In this document: piece by piece, positions 54,483 to 63,204 of the stretch
Numbering within the stretch: position 1 is the first letter of the stretch
Layout: every line of letters begins with the position of its first letter
From: Flavobacterium psychrotrophum
GTDB lineage: Bacteria > Bacteroidota > Bacteroidia > Flavobacteriales > Flavobacteriaceae
Direction of reading: 5' to 3'
DNA length: 64,000 nt
Assembly (NCBI RefSeq): GCF_003403075.1
Contig: NZ_CP031557.1
Coordinates: forward strand, 3,286,001 to 3,350,000
The notes under the pieces: generated by a model
Told to the model about the DNA's origin: nothing
Database searches by the model: none
Seen by the model: the letters and a program-made list of their open reading frames with translations, nothing else
Program-made: the position numbers and the translations under genes

Positions 54483-56243
54483 TTAAAGTACACTTTCTTT
54501 TTCAAATATAAGTTCCAGTCCGCCGGTAATAAGATGGGCTACCTTAGGACGTTTTTCTTTTACTTCATCAAGATGTTTTAGCACATCCTGTAACAATACT
54601 GTATCATTTTGTTTGTGCAGCAGCTCTGCAATCTCTACAGATAATAACCAGTCAGAGGAATGACTTTCTGTAAGCTTGGCAAACACCTCATCTATGCTAA
54701 ATGCTGCTTCTTTACCTTCGCGAATGTTACGAATGGCCTGGTACAGTTTTTCAAGCTCTTCCCTCTCAGCAGATTTCTTTGCCTTGATGGTTTTGCTTGA
54801 TGGTACATGGCTAACCATATCAAAACTCTTAACATCGGCAGGGCCACTAAAAGCAGATATTACTTTTTTGCCCACGGCCATATCATAAATACCCCACTCC
54901 GGCTGGAACAGCACAGTATCATTATGGGTAACCGTACAGTTCTTAAAGCTTATCAGGATAATTTTACCCTGAAGGTTTCGCGTGCCTGTAATAATATCTC
55001 CGGTAACGGTAATATCGCCTTCAAACTCCAACGTTACGGTAAGGCCCTCATAAATGTTATAGGCCATCAGGTCACGCGGGCTCATGTCTTCAATAGCCAG
55101 GTTGATGCCCTTAAGCCTCCCCACCGGGCTGCCAAAGCCTTCGGCGTGGTATGAAGTATCATGACCTACCAGTTCTTTTTCTCGGTAAGACAATGCTGTT
55201 TTACCCGTAGTTTGTATATAAACGGGTTTGCCCTCGTTTTCAATGACATTAGTAAACACACCCGATATTTGTATGCCGGTACTTAATTCTACCGTGCCAA
55301 GTGCCTTACTCTTTATCAGTTTTTCAAGTCCGCTGAGGCCTCCGGTGCGTAGTGCCATTTTATTAGCAAACTCCTCCAGTACCAGGCTAAGGTGTGCAAA
55401 ATCCGGCGTTACAAAAAGTTGTGGCTGTAGTTTTGTAATATCAAATCCCCGATAGGCTGCATTAATATCGTACGGCAATTTTGCTACATTATCGGTCATG
55501 CACCAGGCGCTCTCACCAATAGACGACAACAGTCCGGCACCGTATATCTTAGGATCTTCAGGCGTACCAATAAGGCCGTACTCTACCGTCCACCAGTGCA
55601 GGTTGCGTATAAGCGCCATCTCACTGGGCTCGGCAGGTTCATTTTGTAACTGGTCTACACGAAGTTCTATGGCATCAATTTCATCCTGCGGTGTACCCTC
55701 GGCTTCCTTAAGTATCGAAAGCAGGCGTATGGCTTCATAAATTTCGTAATCACGTGCCGATGATATGGCCTTACAGCCTATTTCGCCAAAGCGGCGCAGG
55801 TATTCGGCATATTCAGGATTTGCAATTATGGGAGCGTGCCCGGCACCCTCGTGAATAATATCGGGCGCGGGCGTGTATTCTATGTTTTCGAGCTGGCGAA
55901 TGTCTGATGCAATAACAAGCACGTTATAGGCCTGAAACTCCATAAATGCATTCGGCGGAATAAACCCGTCTACCGCTACGGCAGCCCAGCCTATTTCCTG
56001 CAATATGCGGTTCATGCCATACATACTGGGAATATTCTCTGTTTCTATACCCGTTTTTTTAAGCCCTTCAAGGTACGACTCATGTGCTACACGGCTAAGA
56101 TAGTCTACATTTTTTCGCATAACATAGCGCCACACCGCCTGGTTTATAGGTGTGTACTCAGCATAATCCTGCGGTTTTATAAACTGCCTTAAATGATTGG
56201 GAAGCCTTTCCAGAAGCGGATTGCTTTCAAATGGTGCGCTCAT
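54483..56243 (-). CDS. Aromatic amino-acid hydroxylase (phenylalanine 4-monooxygenase), long form
   Basis: The 586-aa non-haem iron, pterin-dependent hydroxylase probably converts phenylalanine to tyrosine. The iron ligands are in DIIHEGAGHAPIIANPEYAEY (two His, H-x4-H) with a later Glu. The catalytic domain covers about residues 20-330. A second half (~340-586; GFGSPVGRLKGINLAIEDMS, KKVISAFSGPADVKSFD) is absent from the ~270-aa proteobacterial PhhA. This two-part form is a recognised bacteroidotan variant with an unstudied C-terminus. A long leader with attenuator-like structure precedes it. Confidence 0.88.
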   Translation of the reverse strand: MSAPFESNPLLERLPNHLRQFIKPQDYAEYTPINQAVWRYVMRKNVDYLSRVAHESYLEGLKKTGIETENIPSMYGMNRILQEIGWAAVAVDGFIPPNAFMEFQAYNVLVIASDIRQLENIEYTPAPDIIHEGAGHAPIIANPEYAEYLRRFGEIGCKAISSARDYEIYEAIRLLSILKEAEGTPQDEIDAIELRVDQLQNEPAEPSEMALIRNLHWWTVEYGLIGTPEDPKIYGAGLLSSIGESAWCMTDNVAKLPYDINAAYRGFDITKLQPQLFVTPDFAHLSLVLEEFANKMALRTGGLSGLEKLIKSKALGTVELSTGIQISGVFTNVIENEGKPVYIQTTGKTALSYREKELVGHDTSYHAEGFGSPVGRLKGINLAIEDMSPRDLMAYNIYEGLTVTLEFEGDITVTGDIITGTRNLQGKIILISFKNCTVTHNDTVLFQPEWGIYDMAVGKKVISAFSGPADVKSFDMVSHVPSSKTIKAKKSAEREELEKLYQAIRNIREGKEAAFSIDEVFAKLTESHSSDWLLSVEIAELLHKQNDTVLLQDVLKHLDEVKEKRPKVAHLITGGLELIFEKESVL

Positions 56244-56360
56244 GCGTTTTATAATTATATATAGCTTTTGTAAAATTAAGAATTTATTATCAATATTTAC
56301 AAAAACGACAGTATTATAACTTATTCGCTACAGCAACAATCTATTTATTACAGATATCAC

Positions 56361-56502
56361 AAAAAAGCGAAAGCCGCGGTTGATGAAACTGCGACTTTCA
56401 GGACAAAGTAATAATGAAATTTAAGATAACATAAAACTACTACACATGCTGGCTTTACTCACCTCACCGCACGTTGTATCTTTAATGTAATATCCAAATA
56501 TA
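56361..56502 (-). promoter_or_regulatory. Leader of the hydroxylase gene: promoter, mini-ORF, terminator-like hairpin
   Basis: On the minus strand: a perfect -7 TATATTTG (56502-56495), then an 8-codon frame MCSSFMLS (56447-56421), then a stem GAAAGTCGC (56399-56391) pairing with GCGGCTTTC (56377-56369), then a T-run (56366-56361). Transcription would stop before the hydroxylase ATG at 56243 unless the hairpin is prevented. This looks like an attenuator or an independent small RNA. The rest of the gap 56244-56614 shows no gene. Confidence 0.45.
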
Positions 56503-56563
56503 GTTCCTACCCACTTTAGGTTTTAATTAATGAGGTAAAGCACATATTTATTGAGGTAAACAA

Positions 56564-56591
56564 AAAAGCCTGACTAAAAAATCAGGCTTTT
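56564..56591 (-). terminator. Terminator of the DUF4136 gene
   Basis: AAAAGCCTGA (56564-56573) pairs with 56582-56591, with T-rich sequence on the minus-strand 3' side. It lies 24 bp past the DUF4136 stop. Confidence 0.88.
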
Positions 56592-56614
56592 CAAAAGTCA
56601 AATTATCATGACCT

Positions 56615-57178
56615 TTATTTATCTTTTTTTGGAGGAAACTGTGCAATAATCTTATTTACAAACTCGTTAATACGGGTTGTTTTTTTATCGCGGTTTTGAG
56701 TAAGCACACCATTGCCTATGCCCTGCCAAACCAGTTCTTTCTTTTTAGCATCAATAACATCAATGTAAAGTGTGCCTTCGGTCTGGGTACTTACAGAGGT
56801 GTAATTACCTCCCCAGCCCCATGGACCTCCCCAGCCGTAACCTCCCCAGCCCCAGCCGCCATAACCCCAACCGCCGTAGCCGCCAAAGTTATTTACGTTG
56901 ACATCTTTACTGGCTTTGGTAAAAAAGTTAATAAACACATCGGGCTTATCACTTTTAGTCAGGCCTTTGGCTGTAAGTTCTGTATCGAGCGCTTTCATGA
57001 TCCGCTTTTTATCAAGGTCGCTAATTTCAGCCTTGTCAACCCCGTCTTTTAAAAAGCCGTACGTTTTAAAGGTTGTAAAATCAGTATTGTCATCATAATC
57101 CGTATTTACGTTAACAGATGCACAGCTTACCGCAAAAGTAGTAAGCACAAAGAGCGAGAGCAATTTTATCGTTTTCAT
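56615..57178 (-). CDS. DUF4136 lipoprotein with Gly/Trp-rich insert
   Basis: The 187-aa lipoprotein has signal MKTIKLLSLFVLTTFAVSC (lipobox Cys19). DUF4136 halves (TDFTTFKTYGFLKD; GTLYIDVIDAKKKELVWQG) flank an insert of Gly/Trp/Tyr repeats at ~100-130 (GGYGGWGYGGWGWGGYGWGG). The function of the family is unknown; it is probably anchored in the outer membrane. The insert is low-complexity and likely variable among relatives. Confidence 0.88.
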   Translation of the reverse strand: MKTIKLLSLFVLTTFAVSCASVNVNTDYDDNTDFTTFKTYGFLKDGVDKAEISDLDKKRIMKALDTELTAKGLTKSDKPDVFINFFTKASKDVNVNNFGGYGGWGYGGWGWGGYGWGGPWGWGGNYTSVSTQTEGTLYIDVIDAKKKELVWQGIGNGVLTQNRDKKTTRINEFVNKIIAQFPPKKDK

Positions 57179-57254
57179 AGGACGAAGAATAAAGGTTAAT
57201 TTTATTTCAATAGCAATTTACGCCTCAGCATCTGGTAACAATGTATCCGGAATA

Positions 57255-59246
57255 TTACAGGTTAAGCAGGTTATCGCTTACCGTGTTTGGCAACGTTACC
57301 TTAAGCAGCGGCTCGTTCTCCATAGCACGTTTTATGGCAAAAACTGCACCTTCGTTCCTGGCCCAACTGCGCCTTGCAATACCGTTGTTAACATCCCAAA
57401 AAAGCATTGATTCTAAGCGCCTTGACGCATCTGGTGTACCATCAAGAACCATGCCGAAGCCACCGTTAATTACCTCACCCCAGCCTACGCCGCCGCCGTT
57501 GTGGATGCTTACCCACGTAGCCCCGCGGAAGCTGTCGCCAATAACGTTTTGTATGGCCATATCGGCTGTAAAGCGCGAACCGTCGTATATATTGCTGGTT
57601 TCCCTGTAAGGCGAATCGGTACCGCTTACATCATGATGGTCGCGGCCTAAAACCACAGACCCTATTTTACCGGCTGCAATAGCCTCATTAAAGGCACGCG
57701 CTATGTTGGTACGCCCTTCAGCATCGGCATATAATATGCGTGCCTGAGAGCCTACTACCAGTTTATTTTGTTGTGCACCTTTTATCCAGCGAATGTTATC
57801 TTCCATCTGCTGGCGAATTTCTGCCGGTGCATCTTTAGCCATTTCTTCCAGCACCGATGCAGCTATAGCATCTGTAGCCTGTAAATCTTCGGGCTTACCC
57901 GAAGTACAAACCCAGCGGAATGGCCCAAAACCAAAGTCAAAACACATAGGCCCCATAATATCCTGCACATAGCTTGGGTATTTAAAGTCGATGCCGTTTG
58001 GCGCCATAATATCAGCACCGGCGCGCGATGCCTCTAACAAAAATGCGTTACCGTAGTCAAAAAAGTAAGTCCCTTTTTCGGTATGCTTGTTAATGGCATT
58101 GGTTTGCCTGCGTAACGATTCGTGCACTTCGGCCTTAAAGGCTTCCGGGTTGTTTGCCATCAGCTCGTTCGATTCTTCTAATGATAAACCAACAGGATAA
58201 TAGCCACCTGCCCACGGGTTGTGCAGCGAGGTTTGGTCGCTACCCAGGTCGATATATATATTTTCGCGGTCAAATTTTTCCCATACGTCTACTATGTTGC
58301 CCTGGTAGGCTATAGAAACGATTTCTTTATTGGCTTTCGCCAATGCTACGCGTGCTACCAGCGCATCAAGATCTGTTATTACTTCATCTACCCAGCCCTG
58401 GCTGTGGCGTGTCGTTACGGCTTTAGGGTTAACCTCTGCACATACAGTAATGCAGCCTGCAATATTTCCGGCTTTAGGCTGAGCACCGCTCATACCCCCA
58501 AGCCCGGAAGTTACAAACAGTTTACCTGCTAATCCTTCGCCGTCTTTTGCAATTTTACGTCCGCCGTTAAGTACTGTAATGGTAGTACCATGCACAATAC
58601 CCTGCGGGCCAATGTACATATAGCTGCCTGCCGTCATTTGCCCATATTGCGATACGCCCAGTGCGTTGAATTTCTCCCAGTCATTCGGCTTGCTGTAATT
58701 AGGTATTACCATACCGTTTGTAACCACCACCCTTGGCGCTTCTTTATGCGACGGAAACAATCCCATAGGATGCCCGCTATACATAGCCAATGTTTGCTCA
58801 TCGGTCATTTCGGCAAGGTATTTCATGGTAAGGCGGTACTGTGCCCAGTTCTGGAACACCGCGCCGTTACCACCATAGGTAATAAGCTCATGCGGGTGCT
58901 GTGCCACTGCATAGTCGAGGTTGTTTTGTATCATCAGCATAATGGCTTTTGCCTGTACTGACTTGCCCGGGTATTCATCAATCGGTCGGGCATACATTTT
59001 GTAATCAGGACGCAGGCGGTACATATAAATGCGCCCGTAAGTATCCAGCTCTTCTGCAAATTCCTTAACCAGAACAGCATGGTGCTCTGCCTCAAAATAA
59101 CGCAGTGCATTGCGCAATGCCAGCTTGCGTTCTTCCGGCGAAAGAATGTCTTTACGCTTTGGCGCGTGGTTAATAGCTGTATCGTATGGTTTTAGCTCCG
59201 GTAATATGGCCGGTATGCCTTCTAATATTTGCTGTTCGAATGTCAT
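57255..59246 (-). CDS. hutU: Urocanate hydratase
   Basis: The 663-aa NAD-dependent enzyme of histidine degradation converts urocanate to imidazolone propionate. Key segments are YGGNGAVFQNWAQY, YIGPQGIVHGTT, TSGLGGMSGAQPKAG, the NAD region MCFDFGFGPFRWVCTSGKPE and NGGGVGWGEVINGGFGM. It is ~100 residues longer than the classic ~557-aa Pseudomonas enzyme and resembles the longer eukaryote-like form found in Bacteroidota. No hutH, hutI or hutG is adjacent, so the pathway is scattered. Confidence 0.96.
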   Translation of the reverse strand: MTFEQQILEGIPAILPELKPYDTAINHAPKRKDILSPEERKLALRNALRYFEAEHHAVLVKEFAEELDTYGRIYMYRLRPDYKMYARPIDEYPGKSVQAKAIMLMIQNNLDYAVAQHPHELITYGGNGAVFQNWAQYRLTMKYLAEMTDEQTLAMYSGHPMGLFPSHKEAPRVVVTNGMVIPNYSKPNDWEKFNALGVSQYGQMTAGSYMYIGPQGIVHGTTITVLNGGRKIAKDGEGLAGKLFVTSGLGGMSGAQPKAGNIAGCITVCAEVNPKAVTTRHSQGWVDEVITDLDALVARVALAKANKEIVSIAYQGNIVDVWEKFDRENIYIDLGSDQTSLHNPWAGGYYPVGLSLEESNELMANNPEAFKAEVHESLRRQTNAINKHTEKGTYFFDYGNAFLLEASRAGADIMAPNGIDFKYPSYVQDIMGPMCFDFGFGPFRWVCTSGKPEDLQATDAIAASVLEEMAKDAPAEIRQQMEDNIRWIKGAQQNKLVVGSQARILYADAEGRTNIARAFNEAIAAGKIGSVVLGRDHHDVSGTDSPYRETSNIYDGSRFTADMAIQNVIGDSFRGATWVSIHNGGGVGWGEVINGGFGMVLDGTPDASRRLESMLFWDVNNGIARRSWARNEGAVFAIKRAMENEPLLKVTLPNTVSDNLLNL

Positions 59247-59251
59247 GTTTT

Positions 59252-59321
59252 ATTAGTGTTCGGTGTTAAGTGATCAGTATTCAGTGCAACTATCTGCCAA
59301 CTGAGTACTGATTACTAAACA
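59252..59321. repeat. Imperfect inverted repeat between hutU and DUF5522
   Basis: GTGTTAAGTGATCAGTATTCAGTG and TGAGTACTGATTACTAAACACT form an imperfect inverted pair. They belong to the same ACTGAATACTGAACAC type that is translated inside the GSCFA gene at 53464-53490. The right arm ends at the DUF5522 stop codon. Confidence 0.7.
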
Positions 59322-59498
59322 CTATTTTTTAAATTCTCCTGTTCGTTTGTCAAACCCATACGGGCAATGACGGCAGCCACTCTTGCAGCAATAGCCGCGT
59401 TTTAAATGCCAGGCTTCGGTAAATACCTTATAGCCTTCGGGCGAGAGGTAATAATCTTCGCCTTCTATTAATATATTTCCAAAATTTCCGCTGCTCAT
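59322..59498 (-). CDS. DUF5522 small Cys-rich protein
   Basis: A minus-strand frame from ATG 59498 to TAG 59322 encodes 58 residues, MSSGNFGNILIEGEDYYLSP to DKRTGEFKK. The conserved core RGYCCKSGCRHCPYGF has four Cys and one His, a likely metal-binding knot. This matches DUF5522, a short family often missed by size cut-offs. A perfect -7 box lies just upstream, predicting an almost leaderless mRNA. Confidence 0.85.
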   Translation of the reverse strand: MSSGNFGNILIEGEDYYLSPEGYKVFTEAWHLKRGYCCKSGCRHCPYGFDKRTGEFKK

Positions 59499-59503
59499 AT
59501 ACG

Positions 59504-59511
59504 CAAATTTA
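59504..59511 (-). promoter_or_regulatory. -7 box of the DUF5522 gene
   Basis: On the minus strand this reads TAAATTTG followed by C. It ends 6 bp before the ATG, so the transcript would start at or very near the start codon. Confidence 0.5.
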
Positions 59512-59524
59512 TGAACTTTAAACA

Positions 59525-59684
59525 GAACTCATTTAAACTTTTTTCAATTGGCTGCAAAATGCTCTTTTTGTGCTATATTTCACCTGTTTTATTACTCCGT
59601 AGCGCTGCTATGCAGTGCAAAAAAGTCAAAATATAGCACAAAAATTTCTATTTTTCGCTTCAATCAAAAAAGCTTAAATGAGTT
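59525..59684. repeat. 160-bp long inverted-repeat element
   Basis: The outer arms GAACTCATTTAAACTTTTTT (59525-59544) pair with 59665-59684. The inner arms TTTTTGTGCTATATTT (59565-59580) pair perfectly with 59629-59644. The centre carries its own GTAGCGCTGCTATGC dyad. The whole could form one long hairpin, between the DUF5522 gene and the HExxH protein gene. Confidence 0.85.
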
Positions 59685-59687
59685 CAA

Positions 59688-60020
59688 ATGATAGTTGTTA
59701 CCTCTAAATATTTAGTCCCAAAGGGTTATACCGCCATAGCATTATTTCCATTTGTCTTTGTAAGGGATGCGGCATTGGCATCGCATCCGGTACTGCTTAA
59801 CCATGAGCGCATCCACCTGCGGCAACAGGCAGAATTGCTGGTGCTGCCTTTCTATATGTGGTATATTATTGAATATGGCATTCGCTATCTTAAATATAAA
59901 GACCAGAAAACTGCCTATCGCAATATTAGCTTTGAACGTGAAGCATATGCCAATGAAAAGAATATGGGATATCTAAGAAGCAGGTATTTCTGGAAATTCT
60001 TTAACTATTTGAAGATTTAA
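59688..60020 (+). CDS. Small protein with HExxH motif
   Basis: The 110-aa protein contains NHERIHLRQQAELL, an HExxH zinc-peptidase signature, and a downstream Glu in FEREAYANEKN that could be the third ligand (gluzincin-like). A hydrophobic stretch (VLPFYMWYIIEYGIRYL) lies between them. It looks like a minimal M48/M56-type fold. No family name is certain and no activity is known. Confidence 0.7.
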   Translation: MIVVTSKYLVPKGYTAIALFPFVFVRDAALASHPVLLNHERIHLRQQAELLVLPFYMWYIIEYGIRYLKYKDQKTAYRNISFEREAYANEKNMGYLRSRYFWKFFNYLKI

Positions 60021-60068
60021 TTTTCCATAACTTTACAACGTCTTAAAAAAAGACTTTATACCCATCCA

Positions 60069-61211
60069 TTGGCAACACCTCTGCATTACAAGCTCTACAA
60101 ACACGTGGCAGACCTGCCCCTTGCCTGGGATATACTTGCCCGTGAAAATGTATTTCTTTCGCGCGTCTATCTTTCGCTACTGGAACAATCAGCACCTGCT
60201 AATTTACAAGCGCATTTTATAGGCCTGTTTAAAGACGATGAACTTTGTGGCATTGCACTGGCGCAGTATATCGACCTGAGCAAAGTAGATACCTTTGTCC
60301 AGAAAAGGGCTTTTAGCATAAAAGATTATATATTCCAGAAATTTTCATCTAAAGTTTTGGTTATTGGTAACAATATGCTGACCGGCCAAAATGCTTATAT
60401 TTTTAGCAAAAACATAAACGGAGCCGATGCCTTAAGGCAGTTAGAAAAAGCGCTGCTAAAGCTGAAAAAGAAATACCGCAAAAAGTGTATTTACATCAAT
60501 ATACTTTCGATAAAAGATTTTAACGAAAGTGAATTGCCCGACTTTAAAGCTGCAGGGTTTGAAGGGTATTACCAGTTTTGCACACAACCCAATATGGTTT
60601 TTGACATCAGGCCTCACTGGCTAAGCATGGATGACTATCTTACCGATCTAAGTACCAAGTACCGCACCCAGTATAACCGTGCCCGTAAAAAGGCCGAAGG
60701 CATAGAAAAGCGCAAACTTACCGAAGCTGAGATAAGAGAACACAACGCATGCATACAGCGCCTGTACCTTACTGTAGCCGGCAACGCATCTTTCAATACC
60801 TTTCATTTACCCGAAGACCATTTCCTTAAATTTAAGCAGCTACTGGGTAACGACTTTTTATTTTACGGATATTTTTTAGACAGCACTCTTATTGGCTTTA
60901 ATACCCTTATAAAGAACGGCGCCGACATGGATACCTATTTTCTGGGCTATGATGCCGCACTGCAAAAAGAAAAAATGCTGTACCTTAATATGTTGTATGA
61001 TATGGCGGGCTATGGCATAAAAAAGCAATTTAGCCATATTATTTTTGGCCGCAGCGCCATGGAAATAAAAAGCTCTATAGGTGCACGTGCCGAAAATGTT
61101 TACGGGCTGATAAAGCATACCAACCCGTTTATCAACTTTTTTATGGCAAAGCTGTTTACCTATTTTGACCCGGTTGTAAACTGGAAGGAGCGCAGCCCTT
61201 TTAAAGTTTAG
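60069..61211 (+). CDS. GNAT/FemAB-like acyltransferase
   Basis: The 380-aa protein has a C-terminal acyltransferase-like half (~180-340; LSTKYRTQYNRARKKAEGIE, LFYGYFLDSTLIGFNTLIKN, YLNMLYDMAGYGIKKQFSHI), the layout of FemAB/peptidoglycan-type GNAT proteins. It begins at TTG 60069, the only start that keeps the conserved N-terminus. Substrate is unknown; cell-wall peptide or lipid modification is plausible. It overlaps the convergent lipid-kinase gene by 4 bp at the stops. Confidence 0.78.
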   Translation: MATPLHYKLYKHVADLPLAWDILARENVFLSRVYLSLLEQSAPANLQAHFIGLFKDDELCGIALAQYIDLSKVDTFVQKRAFSIKDYIFQKFSSKVLVIGNNMLTGQNAYIFSKNINGADALRQLEKALLKLKKKYRKKCIYINILSIKDFNESELPDFKAAGFEGYYQFCTQPNMVFDIRPHWLSMDDYLTDLSTKYRTQYNRARKKAEGIEKRKLTEAEIREHNACIQRLYLTVAGNASFNTFHLPEDHFLKFKQLLGNDFLFYGYFLDSTLIGFNTLIKNGADMDTYFLGYDAALQKEKMLYLNMLYDMAGYGIKKQFSHIIFGRSAMEIKSSIGARAENVYGLIKHTNPFINFFMAKLFTYFDPVVNWKERSPFKV

Positions 61212-62086
61212 GGTATTGCTACACGCAGTTGTTTGTGCAGTATCTTTATATCCAGTTTGCTTTCCTCTCCGCAAAATTCCCCATCGATCTGGAAACTTAC
61301 CGGTACATTAGTAGTTACTGTAGCTTGTTTAGCCGAAATTATCTCTACGTGTTCCTTGTCATCCAGCGGCATATTACCGGCCAGTATTTTACCTATAAGT
61401 ATAATATCAAGATTTTTAAGTATCACGATTTCAAACTTGCCATCATTCATTTTGCCCACAGGGTTAATGGTTACACCCGTGCCATAGCGCTGCGTGTTGG
61501 CAATTACTACCATACGGGCTTCTGTCTCTGTACTTTTCCCGTTGGCTTCTACAGTCACAATAAAAGGTTCGCCCAGCCCCTTTAATGTATTAATTGCCTG
61601 TAGGGCATAACCCAGCTTACCCCTTATATTAGAGCCCTCATAGTTTTTAACCAGCTCTGCGTTGGCTCCCAGGTCGCTCAGGTGCAGGCTTTTTTTGCCA
61701 TTAATGCAAACCATATCCATTTCCATGGCATGTCCTTTAAAGGCTACTTTAAGATTTTCCTGTAAATCGTCGGGTAATTCAAGGTCAACAGATAATCCGT
61801 TAGCACTTCCTGCGGGTAGTATGCCTATTATAACATCATGATGCTCTACAGCTTCGGCCACAATTTTAATTGTACCATCGCCCCCTGCTACAAGTATCCG
61901 TGCAGGTTCATGCTCTTCATACAGACCTTTTATCGCTACTTGGTCGTCGTCGCCTGTAGTTTCATATTCTATAAGTTCAATACGTTCTGCCGAAGCAAAA
62001 TCCCTTACGGCTGTTACCAGTTCAGTTTTATCAATACCACCTGCAATAGGGTTAATTATAAGCAAAAATTTATTTGGGCTACCCAT
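61208..62086 (-). CDS. Diacylglycerol kinase-family lipid kinase (YegS/DgkB-like)
   Basis: The 292-aa protein has the DAGK catalytic fold: nucleotide motif VAGGDGTIKIVAEAV (GGDGT, ~residue 60-75), GILPAGSANGLSVDL, and a C-terminal beta sandwich ending FQIDGEFCGEESKLDIK. It phosphorylates diacylglycerol or a sphingoid-type lipid. It is divergent from the APP1-like phosphatase gene with 69 bp between starts, placing opposite reactions on one lipid pool side by side. Confidence 0.9.
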   Translation of the reverse strand: MGSPNKFLLIINPIAGGIDKTELVTAVRDFASAERIELIEYETTGDDDQVAIKGLYEEHEPARILVAGGDGTIKIVAEAVEHHDVIIGILPAGSANGLSVDLELPDDLQENLKVAFKGHAMEMDMVCINGKKSLHLSDLGANAELVKNYEGSNIRGKLGYALQAINTLKGLGEPFIVTVEANGKSTETEARMVVIANTQRYGTGVTINPVGKMNDGKFEIVILKNLDIILIGKILAGNMPLDDKEHVEIISAKQATVTTNVPVSFQIDGEFCGEESKLDIKILHKQLRVAIP

Positions 62087-62155
62087 TTCTCCTTTTTTTT
62101 GAATAAATTTAAAGATAATCAGTCACAACGATTCTTATTAAATATATAAATTTTA

Positions 62156-63124
62156 ATGAAGCCAATTTTAAAACTGTACCGCGGATATGCCAACGACCAG
62201 GAATTTGTGGTCTTTGGCCACGTGTTTAAACCTAACACGGCAAATAGCTATGAGTTTGAAAAAAAACGCTTTAAAAATGCACGTTCCGTATTGCGGATGT
62301 TTACGGTTAAAACCATTCCTAACTATGAAGTATGGCTGGAACACGATGGTAAAAAAATACGCTCTAAAACATTAGCCGATGGCTACTTTAAATTCTGCAT
62401 CCCGCTTACTGAAGAGATTGCCCACGGCTGGGCAGATTATTATGTAAGCATTTACCACGAAGGGGAAGAGATACGCGAAAAGGGCACCTATATAAGACCG
62501 TATGAGGGTAACCTGGGTTTTATATCTGATATTGACGACACCTTCCTGGTTTCGCATACGCGGAAGTTCTTTAAGAAAATCTATATACTGTTATTTAGGA
62601 ACATTAACAGCCGTAAGATATTTAACGATGTGGTACCCCACTACCAGGCACTAAGTACGGCAGGCCGAAATAAGAAAAATGAGATGAATGCTTTTTTTTA
62701 TGTATCGAGTAGCGAATGGAATCTTTATAACTTTATTGTAAAGTTTACCGAAAAGCACGAACTGCCCCGCGCCGTACTATTGCTAAAAGATATTAAGACC
62801 AGCCTGATGGACTTTTTTGTAACCGGGCGTGGTAACCACAACCACAAATTCGATAAGATAAAACACATACTGGAATTTTACCCGCACCTTCAATATACCT
62901 TACTGGGAGATGACTCTCAGCATGACCCCTATTTGTATGAAGATGTTTGCAAAATTTTCCCTTTAACGGTAAAAGCAGTCTACATTCGGCAAACCGGGCA
63001 CAGTAAAAAAGAAAAACCTTTGGCAGCTATAAAAAACATGGAAGATATGGGCATAGCCGTATGTTATTTTAAAGACAGCAGCGAAGCTATTGAACACAGT
63101 AAACGCATAGGACTGATACTGTAA
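62156..63124 (+). CDS. APP1-type phosphatidate phosphatase (DUF2183)
   Basis: The 322-aa protein has an N-terminal beta-sandwich (~1-115) and a HAD-like catalytic domain. The domain has FISDIDDTFLVS (D125, D127, T129, the DxDxT signature), FYVSSSEWNLYNF, a Lys-rich middle, and LLGDDSQHDPYLYEDV. APP1 in yeast removes phosphate from phosphatidate. Sequence and motif are complete. Its divergent partner is a lipid kinase. Confidence 0.88.
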   Translation: MKPILKLYRGYANDQEFVVFGHVFKPNTANSYEFEKKRFKNARSVLRMFTVKTIPNYEVWLEHDGKKIRSKTLADGYFKFCIPLTEEIAHGWADYYVSIYHEGEEIREKGTYIRPYEGNLGFISDIDDTFLVSHTRKFFKKIYILLFRNINSRKIFNDVVPHYQALSTAGRNKKNEMNAFFYVSSSEWNLYNFIVKFTEKHELPRAVLLLKDIKTSLMDFFVTGRGNHNHKFDKIKHILEFYPHLQYTLLGDDSQHDPYLYEDVCKIFPLTVKAVYIRQTGHSKKEKPLAAIKNMEDMGIAVCYFKDSSEAIEHSKRIGLIL

Positions 63125-63204
63125 ACTTTAAGTTTAATTTAAGTACGGTATATTTTATAATGATGTAACTTTATGTAAGAAATAACCATACAAAAATTAA
63201 GATC

